Shown here one piece after another: positions 1 through 6,187 of a DNA stretch of 8,827 bases; the stretch's first letter is position 1, and each line of letters opens with the position of its first letter. Position numbers and translations under genes: made by a program. Source of the DNA: Ruminococcus sp. UBA3280. Its GTDB lineage: Bacteria; Bacillota; Clostridia; Oscillospirales; Ruminococcaceae. The notes below the pieces were generated by a model. The model saw only the letters and a program-made list of their open reading frames with translations. It searched no databases and was not told the DNA's origin. Location: NCBI GenBank assembly GCA_002362175.1, contig DETU01000111.1, positions 1 through 8,827 on the forward strand, given 5' to 3'.

Positions 1-18
1 AAAAAAATCGCAAAAGAC

Positions 19-47
19 TTGAAAAATTAATCATTTGCTGTTATTAT
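19..47 (+). promoter_or_regulatory. Probable sigma-70-type promoter for the GtrA-dus pair
   Basis: TTGAAA at 19-24 and TATTAT at 42-47 are separated by 17 bp. An overlapping TATAAT at 45-50 is a better -10 hexamer but lies 20 bp from the same -35. Either would start transcription around 53-60, just ahead of the ribosome binding site at 66-71. The region is very AT-rich, so chance matches are possible. Confidence 0.5.
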
Positions 48-78
48 AATATAGGTATCAAAAAGAAAGGATTTGAAC

Positions 79-555
79 ATGGAAAAATTAATAAATGCTG
101 TTGTTTCGATTCTGCCTCAACCGTTGCAGAACATATATTATAAATACGAAGAAAAATGGATGTATCTGCTTTTTGGCGGACTGACTACCGTTATTTCGAT
201 TGTATCAAAGTTTATAATATTTGCTGTCATTCCCGGTAATCCGAAGTGGGAAAATACGACGGGCGTTGTAATATCATGGATACTGGCGGTAACGTTTGCT
301 TTTTTCACAAATAAAAAGTATGTTTTCAAGAGTGAAACGAAAACTAAGGAAGAATTCTGGAAAACTTTCTTTTCTTTCTATGGCGGAAGAATTTCAACGC
401 TTATTATGGAATGGGCTATATTTGCGGTGTTCTGTGACTGGTTGAATGTGAATCAGAAATTGATTACAATTTTAAGTCAGATAATTATTTTTGTGGCAAA
501 TTATGTAATAAGCAAACTATTTGTATTCAAGAAGAAGGACGAGCAGACGGAATGA
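79..555 (+). CDS. GtrA-family small polytopic membrane protein
   Basis: This 158-residue protein has about four predicted membrane segments (near residues 27-50, 59-77, 95-115 and 126-148) with a basic end. Members of the GtrA family (PF04138) have this size and topology. Some help move lipid-linked sugars, such as undecaprenyl-phosphate-glucose, across the membrane for cell-surface polysaccharide synthesis. The family-like motif NKKYVF follows the second segment (residues 78-83), and a related LFVFKK follows the fourth. I chose ATG 79 over the in-frame TTG at 73 because the AAAGGA at 66-71 sits 7 nt before the ATG but only 1 nt before the TTG. The 3' end overlaps the dihydrouridine synthase gene by 4 nt (ATGA), so the two are probably translationally coupled. 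No glycosyltransferase gene is adjacent, so the sugar substrate cannot be inferred. Confidence 0.82.
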   Translation: MEKLINAVVSILPQPLQNIYYKYEEKWMYLLFGGLTTVISIVSKFIIFAVIPGNPKWENTTGVVISWILAVTFAFFTNKKYVFKSETKTKEEFWKTFFSFYGGRISTLIMEWAIFAVFCDWLNVNQKLITILSQIIIFVANYVISKLFVFKKKDEQTE

Positions 556-1541
556 ATGTAAACATAGGAAACGTATCAATTAAAAAAACTGCTGTTCTTG
601 CACCTATGGCAAGCGTTGCAGACCGTGCATACAGACTTATGTGCAAGAAATATGGTGCGTCGTATCTTGTAAGCGAAATGGTTTCCGCTAAGGGAATATG
701 CTACAGTGACAGAAAAACCGCTGAATTGTGTACAGTAACCGATGAGGAGCGTCCAATGGCAGTTCAGCTTTTTGGAAGTGAACCTGATTTCATGGCAGAA
801 GCCGTTAAAATCGTACTGCAATACAACCCCGACATCATTGATATAAATATGGGTTGCCCCGTTCCTAAGGTGGTAAATACGGGAGCAGGTTCTGCACTTA
901 TGAAAAATATAAGGCTTGCTTCTGAAATTACGGAATCGGCTGTAAAATCCGCCGGAAATGTTCCCGTAACCGTTAAAATACGTTCCGGCTGGGACTCTGA
1001 GCACATAAACGCCGTTGAAATGGCAAAGGCTCTTGAAAGTGCAGGAGCGTCTGCCGTTGCGATTCACGGACGGACACGCCAGCAGATGTACAGTGGTAAA
1101 GCTGACTGGAATATTATACGTGAAGTAAAAAGTGCCGTAAAAATTCCCGTTATAAGTAACGGCGATGTTACCGACCTGAAATCATGTATTGATATGTACG
1201 GGCAGACGGGCTGTGACCTTGTTATGATTGGTCGGGGAAGTTACGGAAATCCGTTTATTTTCCGTGAAATTGATTCATATTTCAGCGGTGAAGTCTACAC
1301 TCCGCCGACGGTTTCGGAAAAAATGAATGTAATGCTTGAACATATAAGGCTTATAATAAGTATGAGTGAAAAAACGGAAGCACTCGCCATGCATGAGGCA
1401 AGGAAACACGCTTCATGGTATATGAACGGTTATTATGGTTCTGCAAAATTCCGTGGACGCTGTTATCAGCTTTCGTCTTATGCGGAAGCAGAAGCACTTG
1501 CTGAAGAATTTATAGTCCTTCAGAAGTCAAGAGAAAGTTAA
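552..1541 (+). CDS. dus: tRNA-dihydrouridine synthase (DusB-like)
   Basis: This 329-residue FMN-dependent enzyme reduces specific uridines in the D-loop of tRNA to dihydrouridine using NADPH, in the cytoplasm. The sequence shows a TIM-barrel Dus family protein (PF01207). Near the N terminus is APMASVADRAYR (residues 17-28), which forms part of the flavin site. The catalytic cysteine is Cys102 in DINMGCPVPKV, and Lys142 and Arg144 lie in VKIRSGW. His172 and Arg174 lie in the phosphate/flavin motif IHGRTR, followed by SNGDV (202-206) and GRGSYGNP (227-234). The length is normal for the family, and the C-terminal helical tRNA-binding part is present. Its start overlaps the stop of the upstream membrane protein gene by 4 nt. 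It most resembles the DusB group of Firmicutes, but the subgroup, and therefore the exact uridine target, cannot be fixed by eye. Confidence 0.95.
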   Translation: MNVNIGNVSIKKTAVLAPMASVADRAYRLMCKKYGASYLVSEMVSAKGICYSDRKTAELCTVTDEERPMAVQLFGSEPDFMAEAVKIVLQYNPDIIDINMGCPVPKVVNTGAGSALMKNIRLASEITESAVKSAGNVPVTVKIRSGWDSEHINAVEMAKALESAGASAVAIHGRTRQQMYSGKADWNIIREVKSAVKIPVISNGDVTDLKSCIDMYGQTGCDLVMIGRGSYGNPFIFREIDSYFSGEVYTPPTVSEKMNVMLEHIRLIISMSEKTEALAMHEARKHASWYMNGYYGSAKFRGRCYQLSSYAEAEALAEEFIVLQKSRES

Positions 1542-1806
1542 TTTATTTCTTTAAGTAAAAATGCACAATTTTTGATGCAAAACTTTGTATGAATAACCAA
1601 AAACGTGCAATAATAATTTTTAGTCACATGATTTTTGCCTTAAATACGTTGTTTTCTGATTTTGTTATTAAAAAAAATATGGTATTTTCTGTAAACAATT
1701 CAAAATTCAGAAAAAAATGTAATTGCAAAAATTGAAATTATGTGATATAATGGAAAGGAACAGAGAGTTTAATGATATTACAACTTTCTGTAAGGAGTTA
1801 ATGTCA
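1542..1806. other. Intergenic region dus-capA with capA promoter
   Basis: This 265-bp AT-rich stretch contains no gene I can support. No GC-rich hairpin followed by a T-run is visible after dus, so no clear terminator can be called. TTTTCTG occurs at 1652-1658 and 1685-1691, with its inverse CAGAAAA at 1708-1714. The last pair forms a 7-bp inverted repeat just upstream of the capA -35 and could be an operator. Base composition makes this weak. Confidence 0.4.
1723..1751 (+). promoter_or_regulatory. Promoter of capA
   Basis: TTGCAA at 1723-1728 and a consensus TATAAT at 1746-1751 are separated by exactly 17 bp. The -10 is preceded by TGTGA, which also resembles an extended -10. Transcription would begin near 1757-1759, upstream of the ATG at 1807 but downstream of the in-frame TTG at 1723. 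This argues strongly for the shorter protein. Confidence 0.72.
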
Positions 1807-3066
1807 ATGAATTTAAAAAAGATGTATTCATTTGTTGCTGTTGCCTCGTTGTTTTCAACGATTTTTACAGGTTGCGGAAACAATCAGACAGTTGGTCAGG
1901 CGGGAGAGGAAATTCCTGTGCAGGAAACAACTGTTCAGACTACAACCGAAGAACCGACTACAGAACCGATTCCTGAAGACAAAAGGGTTCATGTCGTTGC
2001 AGCAGGAGATAACCTTATTCATTATTCGGTTTACAAGAATGCTGAAGCAAACGCTTACGGTCAGGACGGTGTAAATTATGACTTTAAGCCGATTTATCAA
2101 AATGTAAAGTATCTTGTTGAAAGTGCGGACGTTGCCATTCTGAATCAGGAAACTATTATTTCAGAAAGTAATCAGGTGCGAGGTGCGGACGGAGGACAGC
2201 TTATATTCAATTCACCTCCCGAAGTTGCTGACGCTGTTATTGACATCGGTTTTGATGTTTTCACTATGGCAAACAATCATTTGCTTGATATGGGTGCTTC
2301 AGGTCTTGAGGAGTCTATAAACTTCTGGAATAAAAAAGCAGATGAAAATAATCTTACAGTTCTCGGTGCATATCTTAATGAGGAGGATTCCGAAAATATA
2401 CGTATCCGTGAAGTTAACGGCGTTAAAATCGCTTTTCTTGCTTATGCGGAACATATAAACGGTTTTTCAATTCCCGATGATTCGCCTCTGCGTGTTATTA
2501 TGAACTATGAAGAAGATGTGATTGAACGTCAGATTAAAAAGGCGGACGAAATGGCGGATGCAGTAATTGTTTCTGCTCACTGGGGTGTTGAAGATACTCA
2601 CGAAGTCTCGGAGGACAGAGTTGAACTCGCCAATAAAATGGTAAACTGGGGTGCAGACGTTATTCTTGGTTGTCATACTCATACCGCTGAAACTATGGAG
2701 TGGATTCAGAGAGACGACGGTACAAGAGGTTTTGTCTATTATTCTATGGGCAACTTTGTATGTGCTCAGACCGATAATTTCAATCTTGTCGGGGAAATGC
2801 CCGATTTTGATATAGTTGTGGACGGTGCAACAGGTGAAACAAGGCTTGAAGAAGTAGGTGCTGTTCCGACAATAATACACTATGATGACGGAAGCTTTTC
2901 AAATATAAGAATATATCCCTATAGTCAATATACTCCTGAACTCGCAGAAAGTCATGGTCTGCCATATGCTTATCCGGCAGGCACTTATCCACAGTTCAGC
3001 TGGGATATAGTCAATAGTATAATTGAAAATAATATTCCCGAAGAATTCAGAAAGCTTGATAAATAA
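1807..3066 (+). CDS. capA: CapA-family (poly-gamma-glutamate capsule type) lipoprotein, metallophosphatase fold
   Basis: A 419-residue surface protein of the CapA/PGA_cap family (PF09587), whose fold is related to calcineurin-like phosphoesterases. The N terminus has a basic start, a hydrophobic segment and FTGC at about residues 18-21, so it is probably a lipoprotein. A Thr/Glu/Pro-rich tether follows (about residues 37-57). Conserved family motifs occur in order: AAGDN (Asp68), NQET (Asn113, Glu115), ANNHLLDMG (Asn157, His158), SAHWG (His258), GCHTHT (His290, His292) and YSMGNF. ATG 1807 is preferred because AAGGAG at 1792-1797 is 9 nt away. The ATG at 1801 is too close, and an in-frame TTG at 1723 lies inside the promoter. 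Some relatives take part in poly-gamma-glutamate export, but no capB or capC neighbour is present, so a role in capsule synthesis is not supported. The stop codon lies inside an 18-nt AT-only palindrome. Confidence 0.85.
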   Translation: MNLKKMYSFVAVASLFSTIFTGCGNNQTVGQAGEEIPVQETTVQTTTEEPTTEPIPEDKRVHVVAAGDNLIHYSVYKNAEANAYGQDGVNYDFKPIYQNVKYLVESADVAILNQETIISESNQVRGADGGQLIFNSPPEVADAVIDIGFDVFTMANNHLLDMGASGLEESINFWNKKADENNLTVLGAYLNEEDSENIRIREVNGVKIAFLAYAEHINGFSIPDDSPLRVIMNYEEDVIERQIKKADEMADAVIVSAHWGVEDTHEVSEDRVELANKMVNWGADVILGCHTHTAETMEWIQRDDGTRGFVYYSMGNFVCAQTDNFNLVGEMPDFDIVVDGATGETRLEEVGAVPTIIHYDDGSFSNIRIYPYSQYTPELAESHGLPYAYPAGTYPQFSWDIVNSIIENNIPEEFRKLDK

Positions 3067-3096
3067 ATTTATTTATTCACATAAAATTTATTTATG
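3059..3096. repeat. AT-only perfect palindrome and direct repeat at the 3' end of capA
   Basis: Positions 3059-3076 (ATAAATAAATTTATTTAT) form an 18-nt perfect palindrome that includes the capA stop codon. AAATTTATTTAT occurs at 3065-3076 and again at 3084-3095, a 12-nt direct repeat with a 19-nt period. The element could form a weak hairpin at the transcript end or be a protein-binding site. It lacks the GC stem and T-run of a standard terminator. Confidence 0.45.
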
Positions 3097-3193
3097 ACAT
3101 GAGAATATCTTTACAATGATTTGATTCATTGTGCAAAGCGTGCAAAAAAATGTTTTGATGTTTAGATAAAATACCAAAATGAACACAAATCTA

Positions 3194-3222
3194 TTTACTT
3201 TTTTTTAGTCCTGATATATAAT
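3194..3222 (+). promoter_or_regulatory. Promoter of scaC
   Basis: TTTACT at 3194-3199 and consensus TATAAT at 3217-3222 have 17-bp spacing, with a run of T between them. Transcription would begin near 3229, giving an untranslated leader of about 230 nt before the scaC start at 3461. This is the only strong promoter seen ahead of the three scaffoldin genes. Confidence 0.62.
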
Positions 3223-3228
3223 GAAATC

Positions 3229-3430
3229 ATGAATAAATGTGAGTTTGGATTCATATCTAATCATGGCAGTGTGGTTTGTCTTAATTGATGACCGCTGCCG
3301 GCAGAGCACGTTTTTTGTGAAAGCAGACCGTTCTGTTCGGCAGTAATGGTTCTGCGGTCTGTAACAAGCCCATGAGGGTTTGGATTAAGGCATGATATAA
3401 TTAAAGGAGCAGTCCGTTCCTTTATTATAT
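3229..3430 (+). ncRNA. Structured 5' leader RNA of scaC, class not recognised
   Basis: Several helices can be drawn by eye. ATGAAT/ATTCAT forms near the 5' end, with a closing helix 3260-3265/3391-3396 (ATCATG/CATGAT). A hairpin pairs GGCAG 3265-3269 with CTGCC 3295-3299 and continues with GGT/ACC. Another pairs CAGACCG 3324-3330 with CGGTCTG 3355-3361. CAAGCCC 3365-3371 pairs with GGGTTTG 3376-3382 around an ATGA tetraloop. A long hairpin, 3395-3430, has TAAAGGA/TCCTTTA extended by ATATAA/TTATAT across one bulged T. GGCAG recurs at 3300-3304 and 3339-3343, so CTGCC has three possible partners. A TTTTTT at 3311-3316 follows the first of these. GTTTGGATT is repeated at 3243-3251 and 3378-3386. 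It matches no riboswitch class that I know. It could be a riboswitch, a protein-bound leader or simply a stable untranslated region. Confidence 0.45.
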
Positions 3431-3460
3431 AACATTAATAAAAGAAGGAGGAAAAATTTA

Positions 3461-4330
3461 ATGAAGGCAAAAAAGATAGTCATCGGAGCAGTATCCGCTG
3501 CGATGCTCTCGCTTTCCGTTTGCTCGCTTGCTCCTGTTTTTGCAGCCGGCGAAACAGTGCAGATATCCGTTGGTAAGGCAGAAGTAAAGGCAGGCGAAAC
3601 TTTTTCAGTAGACGTATCGTTAGCTAACGTACCGTCCTCGGGCATTCAGTGCTGTGACTTTGCTGTTAAATATGACAGCAGTCTGATATCAATTGATTCC
3701 GTGAAAGCAGGTGCTCTTGCAAATACAGCAGCAGTAAAGGATGACCCATCAGCATCTATGTTGTCAATTTTCGACAGCAGTATTGATAAGGAAAAGGGTA
3801 TCGTTACTCTTGTATGGTCAACTTCTCTTGAAGATTCTTCATACTGGATGAACGGTGACGGCGTATTCTGTACTATTACAGGTACAGCTTCAAAGGAGGC
3901 AGGTTCTGCAACAGTACCGCTTGAAATCGTTCCTACATCACGTGACACTTTTGCAGGTTCTAATGTACAGAACGATGTTATAAGCGTCGGATACTTCAAT
4001 AATAAGGAAGTCATAAGATATTCAGTTGAAACTTCTAACGGTTCTGTTGTTATCGGAGAAGGCGGAAATGTTTCGGGAAACACTGAATGGGGCGATACTA
4101 ACGAAGATGGTAAAGTAAACATTTCTGATGCAGTGCTTATCATGCAGTCTATTGCAAACCCTGACGAATTCAAGATTACAGAACAGGGTAAACTTAATGG
4201 CGACGTTGTTGATAATGGTGGCGGTCTGACAAACATGGACGCTCTTGCTATTCAGTTTGTTGAAATCAAAACAATCACAAACAAAGAATTACCGATGTCA
4301 GCTATAGAACTTGATGCTTTAAGCAACTGA
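3461..4330 (+). CDS. scaC: ScaC-like adaptor scaffoldin (one cohesin plus dockerin)
   Basis: A 289-residue secreted adaptor of the cellulosome. A typical Sec signal peptide ends at about VFA|AG (Ala28). One cohesin follows (about residues 31-199). It opens with the usual VSVGKAEVKAGETFSVDV-type strand pattern (close to residues 36-52) and ends in SVVIGEGG. After a short, non-Thr-rich linker comes a C-terminal dockerin (about 210-275). Its first calcium loop is regular: Asp212, Asn214, Asp216, Asn220, Asp223. The second starts at Asp248 and ends at Asp260, one residue longer than normal and with Val250 at a usual ligand position. In R. flavefaciens, ScaC docks onto ScaA-type cohesins and its divergent cohesin recruits a different set of dockerin proteins. 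The size and position directly before scaA fit this. AAGGAGG lies 9 nt before the ATG. The identification rests on architecture and gene order. Confidence 0.85.
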   Translation: MKAKKIVIGAVSAAMLSLSVCSLAPVFAAGETVQISVGKAEVKAGETFSVDVSLANVPSSGIQCCDFAVKYDSSLISIDSVKAGALANTAAVKDDPSASMLSIFDSSIDKEKGIVTLVWSTSLEDSSYWMNGDGVFCTITGTASKEAGSATVPLEIVPTSRDTFAGSNVQNDVISVGYFNNKEVIRYSVETSNGSVVIGEGGNVSGNTEWGDTNEDGKVNISDAVLIMQSIANPDEFKITEQGKLNGDVVDNGGGLTNMDALAIQFVEIKTITNKELPMSAIELDALSN

Positions 4331-4362
4331 TTGAGATTTATGAATTTCAATATGCTGTTCTG

Positions 4363-4403
4363 TTGAAGATTATCTGATTTGTCCCCATACAAAGGAATAT
4401 AAT
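4363..4403 (+). promoter_or_regulatory. Possible weak internal promoter for scaA
   Basis: A consensus TATAAT lies at 4398-4403, followed by a C-run, but no good -35 is found at 16-18 bp. TTGAAG at 4363-4368 is 29 bp away, and only TGATTT (4375-4380) has 17-bp spacing. scaA may have its own start site or be transcribed through from scaC. No terminator separates the two genes. Confidence 0.28.
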
Positions 4404-4430
4404 CCCCCCAAAAAATTTTTAAGTTATTAA

Positions 4431-4446
4431 TAGGTTTTAAAACCTA
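4431..4446. promoter_or_regulatory. 16-nt perfect palindrome before the scaA ribosome binding site
   Basis: TAGGTTTTAAAACCTA is a perfect palindrome whose last base is 2 nt before the GAAAGGA ribosome binding site (4449-4455). As RNA it could form a small hairpin abutting the binding site. As DNA it could be an operator. A palindrome of different sequence occupies the equivalent place ahead of scaB. Confidence 0.5.
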
Positions 4447-4465
4447 AAGAAAGGAATTATTACAA

Positions 4466-6136
4466 ATGAGAAAATTAGTTTCTGCGGCTACTTCACTTGT
4501 AATGGCTGCAACAATGGTAAGTGCGGTTGCTCCTGTAGTAGCAGGTGCTGCTGATGCAAAGAAGGGTTTTTCTGTCCTTACATATAAGGAGGCTACTTTA
4601 CCGTCAGGTGTAACTGTTGAAGGAACAACTGTTAATGTTTCCGCTGACGCTGTAAAGGCTGGCGACGTTAAGATTCCGCTCGCTGTTTATATTGAATCAG
4701 AGACCTCTGATGTCAAGGGCCTTTCTGCTGGAATCACAGTAAATTCTAAAAATGCAGACGTAAAAAATATTAAGTTTGCAGGTTATGCTCCTGGAGACGT
4801 TTATTTTGATTCTGACGTTTCATACACAATGAAAGACGGCACAACATTCACCACAAATAAGGTTGTTAGCTTTGCTGGTGCTTACAATAAGAGACAGGGC
4901 TATTCACCTAACGGCAGATATACTGCATTTGCAAGAGAAAAAATGGAATCTTACGGTGTAGAAAATGCTTATCTTGGTCTTTCATGGATAAGCAGTGGTT
5001 CTAAGTATGAATGGTTTGGCGAGAAGTCAACCGATTATCCGTTTGCAGTATTTGATGTTACTCTTCCTAAGGGTATCGCTGAAGGTGATTATGTTATTGA
5101 TTACTACAACGGTTTATCAGAAAATGGTAACCCTGTATGTATGGTTGAGACAATTGGAAGATATGACGCTATAGACAGCAAGAACCTTGACCTTAACACT
5201 CTTACAATCAAGGTAGGCGACTCTGTTACACCTCCTGATTCTTCTACAACAACAACTCAGTCAACTACTACAAGCGGTGGCGGTTCTTCTACAACAACTA
5301 CAACAACTTCTACAGGTACAGTTACACCTGTAACAGGAGATTTCGTATTTGACTTTGATAATCCTGATTCCGCAGATGGATATTGGCACGCAAATGCTGG
5401 CGAATCTGTTGACGTTGATATGCACGTAACAGCAGCTCAGGACAAGAAGGTTTCAAGCTTCTCATTTGAAGTTGAACTTGCAGGCGGTATTACTGTTTCA
5501 GATATTCTTGACAGCACACCTGCATTTAATTCAAGCGTATTAAGAGATATCAGCCATGGTACATGTGCAGGTACTTGTGAAGGAAGCGACGGTCACGGTA
5601 TTATTGTAACAAACGGTACAGCAATTATGTATACATTTGACGTACCTGCTGGAACACCTGATGGACTTTATGAAATCAATCTTACAAAGGCTCAGCTTTC
5701 TGGTGAATCAAATGATGTTTTCTATGATAGCATAGGTATCAAGAAGGGTTACATTCAGGTAGGTGAAGGCGGTACTACAACTACTACACAGTCTTCTACA
5801 ACAACTACAACAACTACAAAGGGCGGAAGTTCTTCTACAACTACAACAAGTGCTACAACAACTACAAGTGGTGTAGGCTCTTCTACAACTTCAACATCAA
5901 AGGTTCCCGGTACACCTGATTATGGTGATACAAACTGCGACGGCAAGGTAAGAATCAACGACGTTGTTATTCTTAACAGATACCTCAACGACGCTAAGTC
6001 TATCAGCATCAGTGACCAGGGCAAGCTCAACGCTGACTGCTACAATCCTAAGAATGGTCAGGAACTTACAGCTGAAGACTCCAAGGCTATCATTCAGAGC
6101 ATTGTAGAACTTGTAACACTTCCTGTTAACAAGTAA
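4466..6136 (+). CDS. scaA: ScaA-like primary scaffoldin (divergent module, cohesin, dockerin)
   Basis: A 556-residue secreted structural protein of the cellulosome. The Sec signal peptide probably ends after AGA (Ala28). Residues 33-252 form a beta-rich module that looks like a divergent cohesin: it ends in LTIKVGD as cohesins do but is about 220 residues long. A Thr/Ser linker (about 253-286) leads to a classical cohesin (293-433) with an unusual Cys367/Cys371 insertion. A second Thr-rich linker (434-484) is followed by a C-terminal dockerin (about 487-556). Its first calcium loop is regular (Asp488, Asn490, Asp492, Asp499). The second (Asp524 to Asp538) is three residues too long. In R. flavefaciens, ScaA cohesins bind enzyme and ScaC dockerins, and its dockerin plugs into ScaB. 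Characterised ScaA proteins have two or three cohesins, so a single classical one is low. The gene lies 135 bp after scaC and 51 bp before scaB. AAGGA at 4451-4455 is 10 nt from the ATG. Confidence 0.85.
   Translation: MRKLVSAATSLVMAATMVSAVAPVVAGAADAKKGFSVLTYKEATLPSGVTVEGTTVNVSADAVKAGDVKIPLAVYIESETSDVKGLSAGITVNSKNADVKNIKFAGYAPGDVYFDSDVSYTMKDGTTFTTNKVVSFAGAYNKRQGYSPNGRYTAFAREKMESYGVENAYLGLSWISSGSKYEWFGEKSTDYPFAVFDVTLPKGIAEGDYVIDYYNGLSENGNPVCMVETIGRYDAIDSKNLDLNTLTIKVGDSVTPPDSSTTTTQSTTTSGGGSSTTTTTTSTGTVTPVTGDFVFDFDNPDSADGYWHANAGESVDVDMHVTAAQDKKVSSFSFEVELAGGITVSDILDSTPAFNSSVLRDISHGTCAGTCEGSDGHGIIVTNGTAIMYTFDVPAGTPDGLYEINLTKAQLSGESNDVFYDSIGIKKGYIQVGEGGTTTTTQSSTTTTTTTKGGSSSTTTTSATTTTSGVGSSTTSTSKVPGTPDYGDTNCDGKVRINDVVILNRYLNDAKSISISDQGKLNADCYNPKNGQELTAEDSKAIIQSIVELVTLPVNK
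5233..5330 (+). repeat. ACA/ACT-rich linker-coding repeat 1 in scaA
   Basis: A stretch dominated by Thr codons ACA and ACT with Ser codons (TCT) and a short Gly cluster. It encodes the flexible linker between the N-terminal module and the cohesin of ScaA. The near-repeats are in codon register, so slippage or recombination would change linker length without breaking the frame. Confidence 0.7.
5342..5763 (+). repeat. Cohesin-coding unit in scaA, repeated in scaB
   Basis: This 422-nt segment encodes the ScaA cohesin. It aligns without gaps to 6872-7293 in scaB (constant offset of 1530 bp), with 17 nucleotide differences by my count. A run of over 100 nt is identical, and only three residues change (Ala/Glu, Leu/Ile, Ile/Val). 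A more diverged copy is at 6365-6786. Confidence 0.9.
5774..5904 (+). repeat. ACA/ACT-rich linker-coding repeat 2 in scaA
   Basis: A second Thr/Ser codon repeat, encoding the roughly 50-residue linker between the cohesin and dockerin of ScaA. It contains several runs of four or more Thr codons broken by KGGSSS- and SGVGSS-type patches. Confidence 0.7.
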
Positions 6137-6158
6137 TCAGCAAAATTTAATAATAATG

Positions 6159-6170
6159 GGGCAATTGCCC
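6159..6170. promoter_or_regulatory. 12-nt perfect palindrome before the scaB ribosome binding site
   Basis: GGGCAATTGCCC is a perfect palindrome directly abutting the GGAAAGGAA ribosome binding site (6171-6179). It differs in sequence from the scaA palindrome but has the same placement. The 51-bp scaA-scaB gap contains no separate promoter or T-run, so scaB is probably co-transcribed with scaA. The element may act on translation or mRNA stability. Confidence 0.5.
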
Positions 6171-6187
6171 GGAAAGGAAATGCACAG

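Larger units (their letters stand above)
3067..3460. other. 394-bp gene-free region upstream of scaC
   Basis: No coding region is supported here. From left to right the stretch holds the AT-rich palindrome/direct repeat, then two copies of GTGCAAA (3131-3137 and 3140-3146, 9-nt period), which could be a regulator site. Next come a promoter (3194-3222), a structured leader RNA (about 3229-3430) and the scaC ribosome binding site AAGGAGG at 3445-3451, 9 nt before the ATG. An apparent minus-strand reading frame across 3385-3645 is a shadow of the scaC signal peptide region. Confidence 0.6.

Noticed and set aside
576..1067. Minus-strand reading frame of 163 codons opposite the dihydrouridine synthase gene
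   Set aside because: The plus strand encodes all Dus motifs through this region. The antisense translation has no family pattern.
1542..1600. Possible rho-independent terminator after dus
   Set aside because: Only AT-rich weak pairing is visible and no GC stem precedes a T-run. I could not support it.
3265..3316. Firm call of an intrinsic terminator in the scaC leader
   Set aside because: GGCAG/CTGCC hairpin plus TTTTTT is suggestive, but the T-run is about 11 nt past the stem (or follows a zero-loop palindrome), so it was kept only as part of the leader RNA hypothesis.
3229..3460. Known riboswitch classes (c-di-GMP, SAM, glycine, cobalamin, T-box) for the scaC leader
   Set aside because: None of the conserved core motifs of these classes that I know was found in the region.
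3385..3645. Minus-strand reading frame of 86 codons over the scaC leader and signal peptide region
   Set aside because: It lies mostly antisense to a clear scaC signal peptide and cohesin start, has no ribosome binding site that I can see, and its composition mirrors the Ala/Thr-rich plus strand. It is a shadow.
5233..5904. ACA/ACT repeats considered as a CRISPR array or satellite
   Set aside because: The repeats are short codon-level Thr runs inside open reading frames, without constant-length repeats and unique spacers.
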